Positions 43,425-52,077 of a DNA stretch of 64,000 nt are shown in pieces (position 1 is the first letter of the stretch; each line of letters opens with the position of its first letter). The notes beneath the pieces were generated by a model. The model made no database searches and was not told the DNA's origin. It saw only the letters and a list, made by a program, of their open reading frames with translations. Both the position numbers and the translations under genes were made by a program. The DNA comes from Enhygromyxa salina (GTDB taxonomy: Bacteria > Myxococcota_A > Polyangia > Nannocystales > Nannocystaceae): contig NZ_PVNL01000124.1 in assembly GCF_002994635.1 (NCBI RefSeq), positions 1-64,000 on the forward strand, given 5' to 3'.

Positions 43425-44545
43425 GTCTGATCCGTGCGTGAGCGTTCGCGGATCCACGCGAGCGCACTTCCGAGGGTGCGGAAGTGGGGCTTGCCGCCGC
43501 GATAGCCGAGCAGCGGTGCCTGTTTGGGGGGCTGCGGGCCGACGAGGACGCTCCTCAAGTCACCGAGCTTCTTGCCCAATCGAACACGGGTTCGCCAAAG
43601 CAACATCGCGCGATGGCAAGCAGGCTCGACGAGGACCGTATCGCAGATCCCGAGCTGCACGATCTCGCGGTCCCGAAAACAAAACGCAATCGGTACGTGC
43701 ATCGACGGCAGCACATACTGGACAACCGGTTCGTTTGCCATGTGCACGCAGCGGATACGTTCACCGCCGAGAAAGTGAGGAAACCACTGGTCTTGGGGCG
43801 CACTCATGAAATAGCGCGCGTCAAAATCCTCGGGCAAAAACGGACATACGTCATCGAGCCAGCGCTGGTCGTAGGTACCAGCATATGCGAGGCGTTGCTG
43901 ATAGGCCCGGCCGAGGACCCCGAACCCGACGGGATCGAGGCGGTCGCGTGGTCCGGTCATGGGTTGGTCGGGGCGCTCTAGGTTCGGAAGCCGCGAGCCG
44001 TCGAGCTGCGCGACCGTACGATGGGGATTGTAGCCGACGCCGTGCAGATTACGCGCTTCGACAGCGACCGCCCCCTGTCCTCGGCTGTCATCTTGCCCTC
44101 CAAACGCACGATCGTAGGTCAGGAGCATTTCCGTGAAGGGCACCGGCGCCGATGGCACCACCCCTCCGAGTGAACGCACCCACCGGCGCTCACCCGTGAC
44201 GCGGATGTCCTTGGTGCAGCCCTCGACGTCGAGGCGAACCGTGGTGGCAGATGCTGGGCGCCCTCCCGGCGGTATCGCCTTGCCGACGACCAGCACCTCT
44301 GCGTGGGGTTTCTCGGGCGCGAACTCACACTCGTAGCGGATGCAACTGATCTCTGGATCGCCGTAGTGCTCGTCGGTGAGGATGAGCGGCGCTTGTTCGC
44401 CCGCGAGAGTCATGTGTCCGCGCGCGTCAGTGTCGAATGTGCCCTTGACCACCACCACACAGTAGTCGTGCCCGTGCTTGTCAGTGGCAACGCTCATTCC
44501 CGCGGTCATGCCCGTCGTGTTGGCTGCAATCTGCATGGACGTCAC
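43421..44545 (-). CDS. DUF2169 T6SS effector adaptor
   Basis: About 374 residues (GTG 44548 or 44545, or ATG 44536). It has the DUF2169 hallmarks: CVVVVKGTFDTDARG, PEISCIRYECEFAPEKPHAE, RVTGERRWVRSLGG, FTEMLLTYDRAFGGQ and FGVLGRAYQQRLAYAGTYDQ. Known DUF2169 proteins act as chaperone/adaptors joining DUF4150 effectors to VgrG. The gene is complete, unlike the decayed copy at 39500-40322, and may serve both effectors. It overlaps the HEAT gene upstream by 4 bp. Confidence 0.8.
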   Translation of the reverse strand: MTSMQIAANTTGMTAGMSVATDKHGHDYCVVVVKGTFDTDARGHMTLAGEQAPLILTDEHYGDPEISCIRYECEFAPEKPHAEVLVVGKAIPPGGRPASATTVRLDVEGCTKDIRVTGERRWVRSLGGVVPSAPVPFTEMLLTYDRAFGGQDDSRGQGAVAVEARNLHGVGYNPHRTVAQLDGSRLPNLERPDQPMTGPRDRLDPVGFGVLGRAYQQRLAYAGTYDQRWLDDVCPFLPEDFDARYFMSAPQDQWFPHFLGGERIRCVHMANEPVVQYVLPSMHVPIAFCFRDREIVQLGICDTVLVEPACHRAMLLWRTRVRLGKKLGDLRSVLVGPQPPKQAPLLGYRGGKPHFRTLGSALAWIRERSRTDQT

Positions 44546-45912
44546 CACCTGCTGAAACGTACATTGATGTCGCTGGCGCGCCAGCCCTCGAGTGCCGCGA
44601 GCTGGTCGAGTTGGTCGCTGCTCAACGCGTCGGTGTGAATTCGATATCGGTCGCCCGAGCGCACGGCCAAGCTCGCCGCAAAATGATGGCGATCGCGCAT
44701 GTTTCCGTCTCGCAGGTGGAGCACGAGCGTGTGGGCCGTGTCGGCGTCCCCGTATGTGTGTCGATGCCGGGGGTCGAGACGACCCGCGACGCGCTCACAC
44801 CATGCGCCTGCCGCAACCGGGTCGAGCACGGGCAAAACGTGCTCGGGCCCCAACTCGAGATCACCCTCCAGATCATCACTAGCGAGCGGGGGCAACGCGG
44901 CCTCCGCCTCTTGGGCATCGCTGAGCACCACGCGATCGCGCTGAAGAGTCTCGTCGTGCATATCGAGGCCGGTGATGCGCGCCAAGGCTTCGGCGGTAAG
45001 CTGCGCCTCGCACTCGTCGTCGTCGCTCGGTCCGAGCAGCGGTAGCAACAACTCGATAGCGGCGACGTTGCCGCTCAGACCAAGCGCCTGGATGGCATCG
45101 CGTCGCACCGTTTGCCAGTCCAATGCCGGCACGATCAGAGCATGATCGCTGGGATCGCCGAGCAGGGCCAGCCATCGCAGGGCCGCCGCGTTGCAGGTGT
45201 CTTGCGCACTTGCCGCTCGACGGCATGCAGCGAACGCTCGCGTCGAACCCCAGCGCAAAGCAGTCTCGACGGATGCCACCCACGCTTGCGTGGGTCCGGT
45301 TTCGACGACGTGCTCGAGCAGCGGAAGATACTCGTTACGGTCGACCCAGCGCGCGGCGAGTGAGGCTGCCACGACTTCGGCGGGATCGGCACTTTGAAGG
45401 GATGCGGAGAGCCCTGGGAGTCGCACACCGCGGACAGCGGCGAGATGCAGCAGCCGGGATCGGTACAAGGGAGCTCGAGTCTGGCCAAACGCGTGATCGA
45501 TCCAGGCGTCGAATTGATGGTTCGCAGCCAGCCCAACGGCACGCGCTAGCGCGAAAAAGGCTGAATCCTCCGACTCCCAAAGAGTTGGCGCCAGCGATTC
45601 TCGACGATCCAACCGCAGGGCGACCAACGCGGCCAAGCACACCAACGACGGGTCGCTCTCGTCAGGGCGCTCGAGCGTCGGCGCCAACAAACGGTCAAAG
45701 GCCGCGGGACCGGGGAACAGCGCCGCGCCCAAGTGCGTGCGCCATGCCGCCTCGGGTCCGCGCGCGACTTCGTCGAGAACGTAGATCGGCGAGTGCAGGG
45801 CATCCTGCCACTGATCAAAGGCAAACCCCGCCGCGTCCCAGTGCTCGGTGACGACGTCCCAAAGGACCTTGTGCTCCGGCGTTGCGCCCTTGCTTGGCGT
45901 GGGTAGCATCAT
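44542..45912 (-). CDS. HEAT-repeat protein of the TIGR02270 type, T6SS-linked
   Basis: About 456 residues from ATG 45912 (GAGGAG upstream). Repeated helical pairs occur: SDPSLVCLAALVALRLDRRE, PAEVVAASLAARWVDRNEYL, AAIELLLPLLGPSDDDECEA. The arrangement and gene order match the TIGR02270 family found before DUF2169 in T6SS cargo clusters. Cytoplasmic. First gene of the cargo operon. Confidence 0.65.
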   Translation of the reverse strand: MMLPTPSKGATPEHKVLWDVVTEHWDAAGFAFDQWQDALHSPIYVLDEVARGPEAAWRTHLGAALFPGPAAFDRLLAPTLERPDESDPSLVCLAALVALRLDRRESLAPTLWESEDSAFFALARAVGLAANHQFDAWIDHAFGQTRAPLYRSRLLHLAAVRGVRLPGLSASLQSADPAEVVAASLAARWVDRNEYLPLLEHVVETGPTQAWVASVETALRWGSTRAFAACRRAASAQDTCNAAALRWLALLGDPSDHALIVPALDWQTVRRDAIQALGLSGNVAAIELLLPLLGPSDDDECEAQLTAEALARITGLDMHDETLQRDRVVLSDAQEAEAALPPLASDDLEGDLELGPEHVLPVLDPVAAGAWCERVAGRLDPRHRHTYGDADTAHTLVLHLRDGNMRDRHHFAASLAVRSGDRYRIHTDALSSDQLDQLAALEGWRASDINVRFSRW

Positions 45913-46099
45913 GAACACTCCTCGACATCCCCCCCGGTGCGCTGTCGCCTCCTCCCCACCAACGTCGAGCTTCACCCGAAACCCATGCCTCCCCTGCGAA
46001 TACGCGGCTGAACAGACGTGATCACACCGTGCCAGGAGATCGTGCCGGACATGAGCGGGATACTGCGACAAACCAGCTCGAAAGCAGAGACCCCCCACC
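45913..46099. promoter_or_regulatory. Upstream region of the T6SS cargo operon
   Basis: 187 bp between the DUF4331 gene end and the first cargo gene. It must hold the promoter for the leftward cargo operon. No clear motif was found. Confidence 0.3.
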
Positions 46100-46666
46100 T
46101 CACCCCGAGTAGTACGGCGCCAGGTACGGAAACGCCGTCTCAAACGCAACATCATTCGCCGGCGGATTAACCCCAACCAAGCTCGTCACACTCTGCCCGG
46201 CCACGCTGAGATCCAACAGCACCACCGACAGCGTCACGTCGATCACCGGGTCCGTCAGCAGCCGCCCGTTCGGAAACCCCGCCGGCGCACTCAGATCCAG
46301 CTTGATCGTATCCGGCACAACCAGCGGCGCCGCCTGAGCCACGCACACCTCCGGCGCACACGGCGTCAACCCAAGCCCATCCAGGTCATCGTCGAGCGCG
46401 TCATGCAGCGCGGTGATCGACCCCGTGATCTGCTCAACGAACACCCCATCCGCGTCGTCGCTCGGATCTGCGTCGTTGTACGCCTGCCGATCCATGATCA
46501 CCACCGCCCCGATCGCGGGCATGCCCGTCCGATCAACCCGCGTGTACTCCGACGCCGCATCCTCAGCGAACACGTAGGGATCCTCAGGCACAGGATCCTC
46601 CGTCGAACACGCAGGCACGATCAGCAGAATGACCCCCAAGAACTTCGCGTAGCCATAGATGCTCAT
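46100..46666 (-). CDS. DUF4331-like lipoprotein
   Basis: 188 residues from ATG 46666. A signal peptide with lipobox VPAC is followed by RTGMPAIGAVVIMDRQAYND, and the rest resembles the C-terminal part of DUF4331 proteins (GMPAvn... and a final FPYLAPYYSG). ATGA overlap with the preceding DUF4331 gene; together they cover what is one protein elsewhere. Exported, function unknown. Confidence 0.65.
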   Translation of the reverse strand: MSIYGYAKFLGVILLIVPACSTEDPVPEDPYVFAEDAASEYTRVDRTGMPAIGAVVIMDRQAYNDADPSDDADGVFVEQITGSITALHDALDDDLDGLGLTPCAPEVCVAQAAPLVVPDTIKLDLSAPAGFPNGRLLTDPVIDVTLSVVLLDLSVAGQSVTSLVGVNPPANDVAFETAFPYLAPYYSG

Positions 46667-47283
46667 GATCCCCGCCTCCCAGTGGTCGCCCACACGGCGA
46701 GCGACGTGCTGCCCAACCCTGCGTGGTCAAACTCCACGACGATCGCGCCAGTGTTCTTGAACGCAACAAAATCCCGAGCTGCATCGAACGACAGCTGCCC
46801 CGTCATGAGCGTGTCGTTGTAGCCCTCGAGATCAAAGAAGAACGGATCATCCCGAAACCCAGCAAACACCTGGGCCCCGCTAGCGTCGTCGACGACAACC
46901 TCGTCGACAGCACCGATCACGGCACCCTCGACCCCCGGGATCCCCTCGACCGACACGCCCCACTCACCAGCCCCGTTCTGGCCAAACCGCGCCCAGATCT
47001 CCTGATCGGGCGAGTTGTCCCCGTTGGTGTCGATGTGAAAGCCGTAGAGCACGTCGGGGTCGTAGCTCGGCGTCTCCGACTTGAGCTTGTACCCATCGAA
47101 GGTCAGGATCAGCGTCAGCCGCCCACCCGCGTGGAAGGCATAGAGATCGCCAATGTTGGCGGAGGCGTCGTCGGCCGAGGTCGTGTCGGCCTCGTGGTGA
47201 TCGGCTGCGATCACCACGGTCGACCCGATCACTGCGCCAGCGAGCACGCCCGCCCAGATCAGTTGCTTGGAGTTGACTCGCAT
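46663..47283 (-). CDS. DUF4331-domain secreted protein
   Basis: 206 residues from ATG 47283. The signal peptide (IWAGVLAGAVIGSTVVIAA) is followed by DHHEADTTSADDASANIGDL and YAFHAGGRLTLILTFDGY, the start of DUF4331. Further typical parts are YGFHIDTNGDNSPDQEIWAR and VFAGFRDDPFFFDLEGYNDT. Acidic, likely periplasmic or extracellular. Function of the family is unknown. Confidence 0.75.
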   Translation of the reverse strand: MRVNSKQLIWAGVLAGAVIGSTVVIAADHHEADTTSADDASANIGDLYAFHAGGRLTLILTFDGYKLKSETPSYDPDVLYGFHIDTNGDNSPDQEIWARFGQNGAGEWGVSVEGIPGVEGAVIGAVDEVVVDDASGAQVFAGFRDDPFFFDLEGYNDTLMTGQLSFDAARDFVAFKNTGAIVVEFDHAGLGSTSLAVWATTGRRGS

Positions 47284-47356
47284 GGGCACGCGAATCCTCG
47301 CACACCACGCGGCGGCGCGGCGAAAAATCCTGCCGACGCCGGTTTTCGGCCCCAGA

Positions 47357-49183
47357 TCAGGGGATGAAGATGTGCTTACAGGAGTTTGGACAGTCGTCGG
47401 CGTTGACGTAGTTGCCGTCGTCGCAGTCCTCTTCGTCCTGGACGATCCCGTCGCCGCAGTAGCCCCCAAGCAGGCAGTCGGGGCCGCACTCGCCGTAGCC
47501 GCCGTCGTTGATCCCGTCGTCGCACTGCTCACCCACAACGACGATCCCGTCGCCGCAGATGCCCAAGCAGTTCGACGGAGTGTTGGAGAAGCCGTCGAGG
47601 GTCAGACGGAACGATGATCCGTCCTGCTTGCGCTCGGCGTGGAACACGACGATCTGGTAGACCTCGCCGTCGGTGAGCCCGTAGGTGCCGGCCGAGGCGG
47701 CGTTGATCGTGACCGAGCCGCTCTCGGGGACGTGGACGCCGCCGAGGTCGACGGCGAGCCGGCGGTTGACGAACACCCAGACGTCGTCGTCGCCGGTGAA
47801 GTCGAGCTGGGCGGTGGTGGCCGCGTTGTACTGGAACCAGTAGACGACCTCGGTGGTGAAGTGGAAGTTGTGGTTGCCCGCGCCGGGGATGATCTCCTTC
47901 TCCCACGGCCAGTTGGGGTAGCCGTAGGACGGGCCGACTTTGGCCTCGTAGCGCGGGTCGGGCAGGGCGTCGGGGTGATCGTCGATCGGGAAGAAGAAGG
48001 GCTGGCCGTCGTAGGTGACCTCGTCGGCGAAGCAGCCGACGTTGGCGTCCCAGGGGCAGGGGACGCAGCCCTGCATCATGCACTCTGCGACGGTGTTGGC
48101 GGCCCACATGGCGTTCTCGTAGGCGGTCCACTGCTCGCCGTTTGGGCCCCAGCGATTGACGAAGCCACCCACGCCGTTGTCGAACAGCACGATGTCGCTG
48201 ACGATCGTCGCGTTGCTTTCGTTGTCGGTGTACCACTCGGAGAACTTGGCGCTCTGGCACACGGGGGTGTTGCTGGGGACGGGCTTGCCCTGACCGTCGA
48301 GCATGTTGGCGAGGCCACCGGTCTGGAGGCCGTCGCACTGCACGGCAAAGTCGGAGTGGCCCGCGTTGAAGTCGCGGAAGACGGCGGGGACCCGCAGCAC
48401 GCACTCGCCGTCGATCATCTCGCACGAGTCCTCTTCTTGGCACTCGAACCCGTCCTCGAGGGTGCAGGCCGAGGAGCAGCCGTCGCCGTTGACGTTGTTG
48501 CCGTCGTCGCACTCCTCGTTGATGACCAAGCCATCGCCGCACTCGGAGGTGCACCCGCCGTCGCCGGTACAGTCGGGCTCGGCCTGGCAGACCGAAGAGC
48601 AACCGTCAAAGGGCAGGGCGTTGCCGTCATCGCAGGCCTCGGCGCCCTCTTTGATGCCGTCGCCGCAGATCGTGGGCTCGCACATGCTGGGCTCGTCCTC
48701 GCACTTCCACCCCTGCTCTAATTTGCAGGTCGCGGAGCAGCCGTCTCCGTCGAGCTTGTTGCCGTCGTCGCAGGGCTCGGGGGCGACCACGACGCCATCT
48801 CCACAGATTGCGATCTGGTGGCAGGGCTCGCCAGGCGGGTGACACTGCCACCCGGCGGCGACGCACAGGCAGTCGGATGAGCAGCCGTCGCCGTCCTGGG
48901 TGTTGCCGTCGTCGCAGGCTTCGTCTTCGGTGAGGATGCCGTCGCCGCAGTTCAAGGGCAGCGGCACCCCCTCCATGCAGGTCTCGTCGGTGTTCATGTC
49001 GAGCTTGGGCCCGTCGTCGCCGTCGCCGTCGCCGCTCGTGTCGTCGCCGTCCCCGTCGCCGAAGCTGGTCCCAACGTCGCCGTAGCGATCGTCCCCGCCT
49101 CCGCTGTTGTTGTTACAGCCGCTGGCAGCGAGGCTACCCATGAGGAGCGCGAAGGGGACGAAAGGGACGATCCGAGGGTGCAT
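47357..49183 (-). CDS. Cys-rich repeat and fibro-slime domain lipoprotein
   Basis: 608 residues. The signal peptide has lipobox AASGC. An acidic GDGDGDD linker follows. Then come four Cys-rich repeats of the CGDGxxxxxEACDDGNxxDGDGCSxxC type (about residues 75-265), the myxococcal Cys-rich repeat. Residues about 275-545 form a fibro-slime domain (YWFQYNAATTAQLDFTGDDD, VWVFVNRRLAVDLGGVH, VYQIVVFHAERKQ). Two more Cys-rich repeats close the protein. A surface adhesin or substrate-binding protein is likely. The palindrome at 49235-49251 lies in its promoter. Confidence 0.8.
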   Translation of the reverse strand: MHPRIVPFVPFALLMGSLAASGCNNNSGGGDDRYGDVGTSFGDGDGDDTSGDGDGDDGPKLDMNTDETCMEGVPLPLNCGDGILTEDEACDDGNTQDGDGCSSDCLCVAAGWQCHPPGEPCHQIAICGDGVVVAPEPCDDGNKLDGDGCSATCKLEQGWKCEDEPSMCEPTICGDGIKEGAEACDDGNALPFDGCSSVCQAEPDCTGDGGCTSECGDGLVINEECDDGNNVNGDGCSSACTLEDGFECQEEDSCEMIDGECVLRVPAVFRDFNAGHSDFAVQCDGLQTGGLANMLDGQGKPVPSNTPVCQSAKFSEWYTDNESNATIVSDIVLFDNGVGGFVNRWGPNGEQWTAYENAMWAANTVAECMMQGCVPCPWDANVGCFADEVTYDGQPFFFPIDDHPDALPDPRYEAKVGPSYGYPNWPWEKEIIPGAGNHNFHFTTEVVYWFQYNAATTAQLDFTGDDDVWVFVNRRLAVDLGGVHVPESGSVTINAASAGTYGLTDGEVYQIVVFHAERKQDGSSFRLTLDGFSNTPSNCLGICGDGIVVVGEQCDDGINDGGYGECGPDCLLGGYCGDGIVQDEEDCDDGNYVNADDCPNSCKHIFIP

Positions 49184-49234
49184 GGGGTACTCCGAAGGGG
49201 TGTCGGACTCGACATCCGCAGTCCTCGGTGGTGC

Positions 49235-49251
49235 CCATTCGGCGCGAATGG
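49235..49251. promoter_or_regulatory. Operator-like palindrome, cellulose-region motif 1
   Basis: Read from the minus strand: CCATTCG-CGC-CGAATGG, preceded by TCAT and an A-run. It is 52 bp upstream of the fibro-slime lipoprotein and 81 bp upstream of the divergent MFS gene, so it could control both. Its closest match is at 59286-59302. Confidence 0.5.
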
Positions 49252-49331
49252 ATGATTTTTTTGGGGGGGGCGGTCGACGGGCAACGAAATTTCATCCGAA
49301 CGCACCACCTGGCCTACACACGTAACCCGCG

Positions 49332-50636
49332 ATGGCCGAACCCGCCCCGCGTCTGCGCCATCCGCTCGCCTGGGTGCCGACGGCCTACCTCGCCGAAGGC
49401 ATCCCCTTCGCGATGGTGATCTGGGTCGCGGGGACTCTATTTAAGGATCTGGGTCACTCCGACGGCGACATCACGGTCGCGCTGGCGAGCATCGGCCTGG
49501 CGTGGTCGCTCAAGCCGTTCTGGGCGGCGTTCTTGGGCATGTTCCGCACCAAGCGCTTCTTCGTGCTCACGATGGAGCTGCTGATCGCGGTGCTGCTCGG
49601 CCTGGTCGCGCTGGCGCTGCCGCTGCCCAACTACTTTCAGATCGTCATTGCGATCTTGTGGGTGATGGCGTTCGCCTCGGCCACGCAGGACATCTGCGTC
49701 GACGGCATCTACATCACGTCGCTGGATCCGGCCAACCAGGCCAAATACATTGGCGTGCAGGGGATGGCCTGGAACGTGGGCCGGATCTTTGCGACCGCGG
49801 GCGTGGTCTGGGTCGCTGGGATGCTGCAAGACCGGGCGAGCTACGCCCCGGAGGCGGCGTGGGCGGTCGCGCTGGGGCTGAGCGGGGCGACGATGGCTGC
49901 GCTCGCGGTCTACCACCTCGTGATGCTGCCGCCCGGGTCGAAGCCGACGGGCCCACAGTCGACCAAGGAAATCGCGGCGACCTTCGTGGACACGGTCCGG
50001 GACTTCTTCCGCAAGGACAAGATCTGGGGGATGTTGGCGTTCGTGTTCCTGTTTCGCAGCGCCGAGGGGCTGCTGCTCGTGGAGGCGCCGCTGTTCATGC
50101 AGGCGCCGCTCGAGGAGGGCGGGCTGGGGATGACGCTGATCCAAAAGGGCGTCATCGACGGCACGATCAGCACGGCAGTGAGCATCATTGGTGGCCTGCT
50201 CGGCGGCTGGTTCGTGTCGCGCTACGGCCTGGCGCGCAGCCTGTTCTTCCTGGCGTTGTGCCTGAACCTGCCCAACATCTGCTATGTGTACCTGAGCTGG
50301 ACGGTGAGCCCCGAGGCGCCCCTGTCGATGACGACGATCGGGGTACTCGTGACCATCGAGAAGTTCGGCTACAGCTTTGGCTTCGTGGCCAACATGCTGT
50401 ACATGATGCAGCAGATCAGCCCGGGTCGTTATCATATGACCCATTACGCGTTCTGCACGGCCTTGATGAACCTCGTGCTGATCCCAACCCAGATGGCGAG
50501 CGGTCCCCTCGCGGACTGGATGGGCTACCGCGCCTACTTCGTGTTCGTCGTCGTCGCCACGATCCCCTCGCTGGTGGCGGCGAAGCTCGCACCGTTTCCC
50601 CGCGACCAAGCGGGACCGAAAGACATACCGCCATGA
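49332..50636 (+). CDS. MFS transporter, AmpG/sugar-oligomer type
   Basis: 434 residues with about 12 membrane segments (YLAEGIPFAMVIWVAGTLF, LLIAVLLGLVALALPLPNYF and others). The N-terminal LAEGIPF and the conserved SATQDICVDGIYI (a variant of the AmpG-like SATQDIAxDAY motif) place it in the AmpG/PAT-like MFS group. It overlaps the GH1 gene by ATGA. Import of cello-oligosaccharides or cellobiose for the cytoplasmic beta-glucosidase is the natural reading; muropeptide import is the alternative. Confidence 0.75.
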   Translation: MAEPAPRLRHPLAWVPTAYLAEGIPFAMVIWVAGTLFKDLGHSDGDITVALASIGLAWSLKPFWAAFLGMFRTKRFFVLTMELLIAVLLGLVALALPLPNYFQIVIAILWVMAFASATQDICVDGIYITSLDPANQAKYIGVQGMAWNVGRIFATAGVVWVAGMLQDRASYAPEAAWAVALGLSGATMAALAVYHLVMLPPGSKPTGPQSTKEIAATFVDTVRDFFRKDKIWGMLAFVFLFRSAEGLLLVEAPLFMQAPLEEGGLGMTLIQKGVIDGTISTAVSIIGGLLGGWFVSRYGLARSLFFLALCLNLPNICYVYLSWTVSPEAPLSMTTIGVLVTIEKFGYSFGFVANMLYMMQQISPGRYHMTHYAFCTALMNLVLIPTQMASGPLADWMGYRAYFVFVVVATIPSLVAAKLAPFPRDQAGPKDIPP

Positions 50637-52006
50637 CCGACCACGCTTTTCCCAACGACTTTGTGTGGGGCGTCGCGACCTCCAGCTACCAGATCGAGGG
50701 CGCAGCCCAGACCGACGGCCGCGGCGAGTCGATCTGGGATCGCTTCGCGAAGACGCCGGGCAAGGTGATCGACGGCAGCAACGGCGACGTCGCGTGCGAC
50801 CACTACCATCGCTTCGCCGAGGACGTGGCGCTGATGAAGTCGCTGAACGTTCCGGCGTACCGGTTCTCGATCGCGTGGCCGCGCGTGGTGCCCGAGGGGC
50901 GCGGGGCGGTGAATCAAAAGGGGCTGGACTTCTACTCGCGGCTGGTCGACGCCCTGCTCGAGGCCGGGATTCGACCGTTTGCGACCCTCTATCACTGGGA
51001 CTTGCCGCAGGCGCTCGAAGACGAGGGCGGCTGGTCCCGCCGCTCGACGGCCGAGGCGTTCGTGCCCTACGTCGAGGCGGTCGTCGATCGACTCGGTGAT
51101 CGGGTCAGCGACTGGATCACCCACAACGAGCCGTGGTGCGCGAGCATGCTCGGCTACGAGCGGGGCATTCACGCGCCGGGTGTCGTGGACAAGGCGCGGG
51201 CGATCGCGGCGAGCCACCACCTGCTGCTCTCGCATGGCTGGGCGATGCCTGTGATTCGGGCGAAGTGCCCGGGCGCTCGAGCTGGCATCACGCTGAACCT
51301 TGGGCCGATGCTGCCCGCGTCCGATAGCGCGGCCGATCACGACGCGGCCCGCCACGCCGACGGTCACTTCAATCGCTGGTTTCTCGATCCGGTGTTTGGT
51401 CGTGGCTACCCGGAGGACATGGTGCGCGACTATGTGGCGGGGGGGTTCTTGCCCGCTGGCGGGATGACGATGATCGAGCCGGGTGACCTCGAGGCCATCG
51501 CGACGCGCGCAGATTTCTTGGGCGTCAATTATTACAACCGCTCGATCATCCGCAGCGAGGCGATCCCCGAGGAAGCCAACGAGACCCCGGTGCGGGCGCT
51601 CGGGCCCGAGCGGGACTGGACGGAGATGGGCTGGGAGGTCTACCCGCCGGGGCTGCACCAGACCCTCATGCGCGTGCACCTGCACTACGGGCCGCGAAAG
51701 ATGTACGTGACCGAGAACGGCTGCAGCTACTCGACGGGGCCCAACGCCGAGGGCCGGGTCGCGGACGCTCGCCGGGTCGCGTTCTTTCGTGAGCACCTCC
51801 GCGCGGCTCATCGGGCGATCTCTGACGGGGCGCCGCTGGCCGGCTACTTCGCGTGGTCGCTGATGGACAACTACGAGTGGGAGCGCGGCTACGGCCAGCG
51901 CTTTGGCATCGTTCACGTCGACTACGACAGCCAAGTACGGACGCCCAAGGACAGCGCGGCCTTCCTGGCCAGGGTGTTCGCGCAGAACGCTGTTCCGAGC
52001 GACTGA
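50633..52006 (+). CDS. GH1 beta-glucosidase
   Basis: 457 residues, usual length for GH1, no signal peptide, so cytoplasmic. Hallmarks: FVWGVATSSYQIEGA near the N-terminus, YHWDLPQAL, the acid/base Glu in THNEPW (about residue 166), NYYNRS, the nucleophile Glu in YVTENG (about residue 360), and GYFAWSLMDNYEW. It hydrolyses beta-1,4-glucosides such as cellobiose. Co-translated with the MFS transporter. Confidence 0.93.
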   Translation: MTDHAFPNDFVWGVATSSYQIEGAAQTDGRGESIWDRFAKTPGKVIDGSNGDVACDHYHRFAEDVALMKSLNVPAYRFSIAWPRVVPEGRGAVNQKGLDFYSRLVDALLEAGIRPFATLYHWDLPQALEDEGGWSRRSTAEAFVPYVEAVVDRLGDRVSDWITHNEPWCASMLGYERGIHAPGVVDKARAIAASHHLLLSHGWAMPVIRAKCPGARAGITLNLGPMLPASDSAADHDAARHADGHFNRWFLDPVFGRGYPEDMVRDYVAGGFLPAGGMTMIEPGDLEAIATRADFLGVNYYNRSIIRSEAIPEEANETPVRALGPERDWTEMGWEVYPPGLHQTLMRVHLHYGPRKMYVTENGCSYSTGPNAEGRVADARRVAFFREHLRAAHRAISDGAPLAGYFAWSLMDNYEWERGYGQRFGIVHVDYDSQVRTPKDSAAFLARVFAQNAVPSD

Positions 52007-52033
52007 CGCGCACGATTGCTCGCCCTGCGTCAC

Positions 52034-52057
52034 AAACCTTCATCCATTTGGTCACGG
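52034..52057 (+). promoter_or_regulatory. Cellulose-region motif 3
   Basis: AAACCTTCATCCATTTGGTC followed by ACGG, 21 bp before the GH5 start. It shares TCATCCA(T/C)T after an A-run with three other upstream regions. Confidence 0.35.
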
Positions 52058-52077
52058 AGGGGGCACAGACCGAGACG

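Noticed and set aside
47529..48602. 357-codon minus-strand frame within the fibro-slime gene
   Set aside because: Out of frame with the Cys-rich repeats and made of low-complexity Arg-rich sequence.
50534..52033. 499-codon minus-strand frame opposite the GH1 gene
   Set aside because: GH1 on the plus strand is certain; the antisense product is Arg/Val/His-rich with no domain, a usual artefact of high GC.
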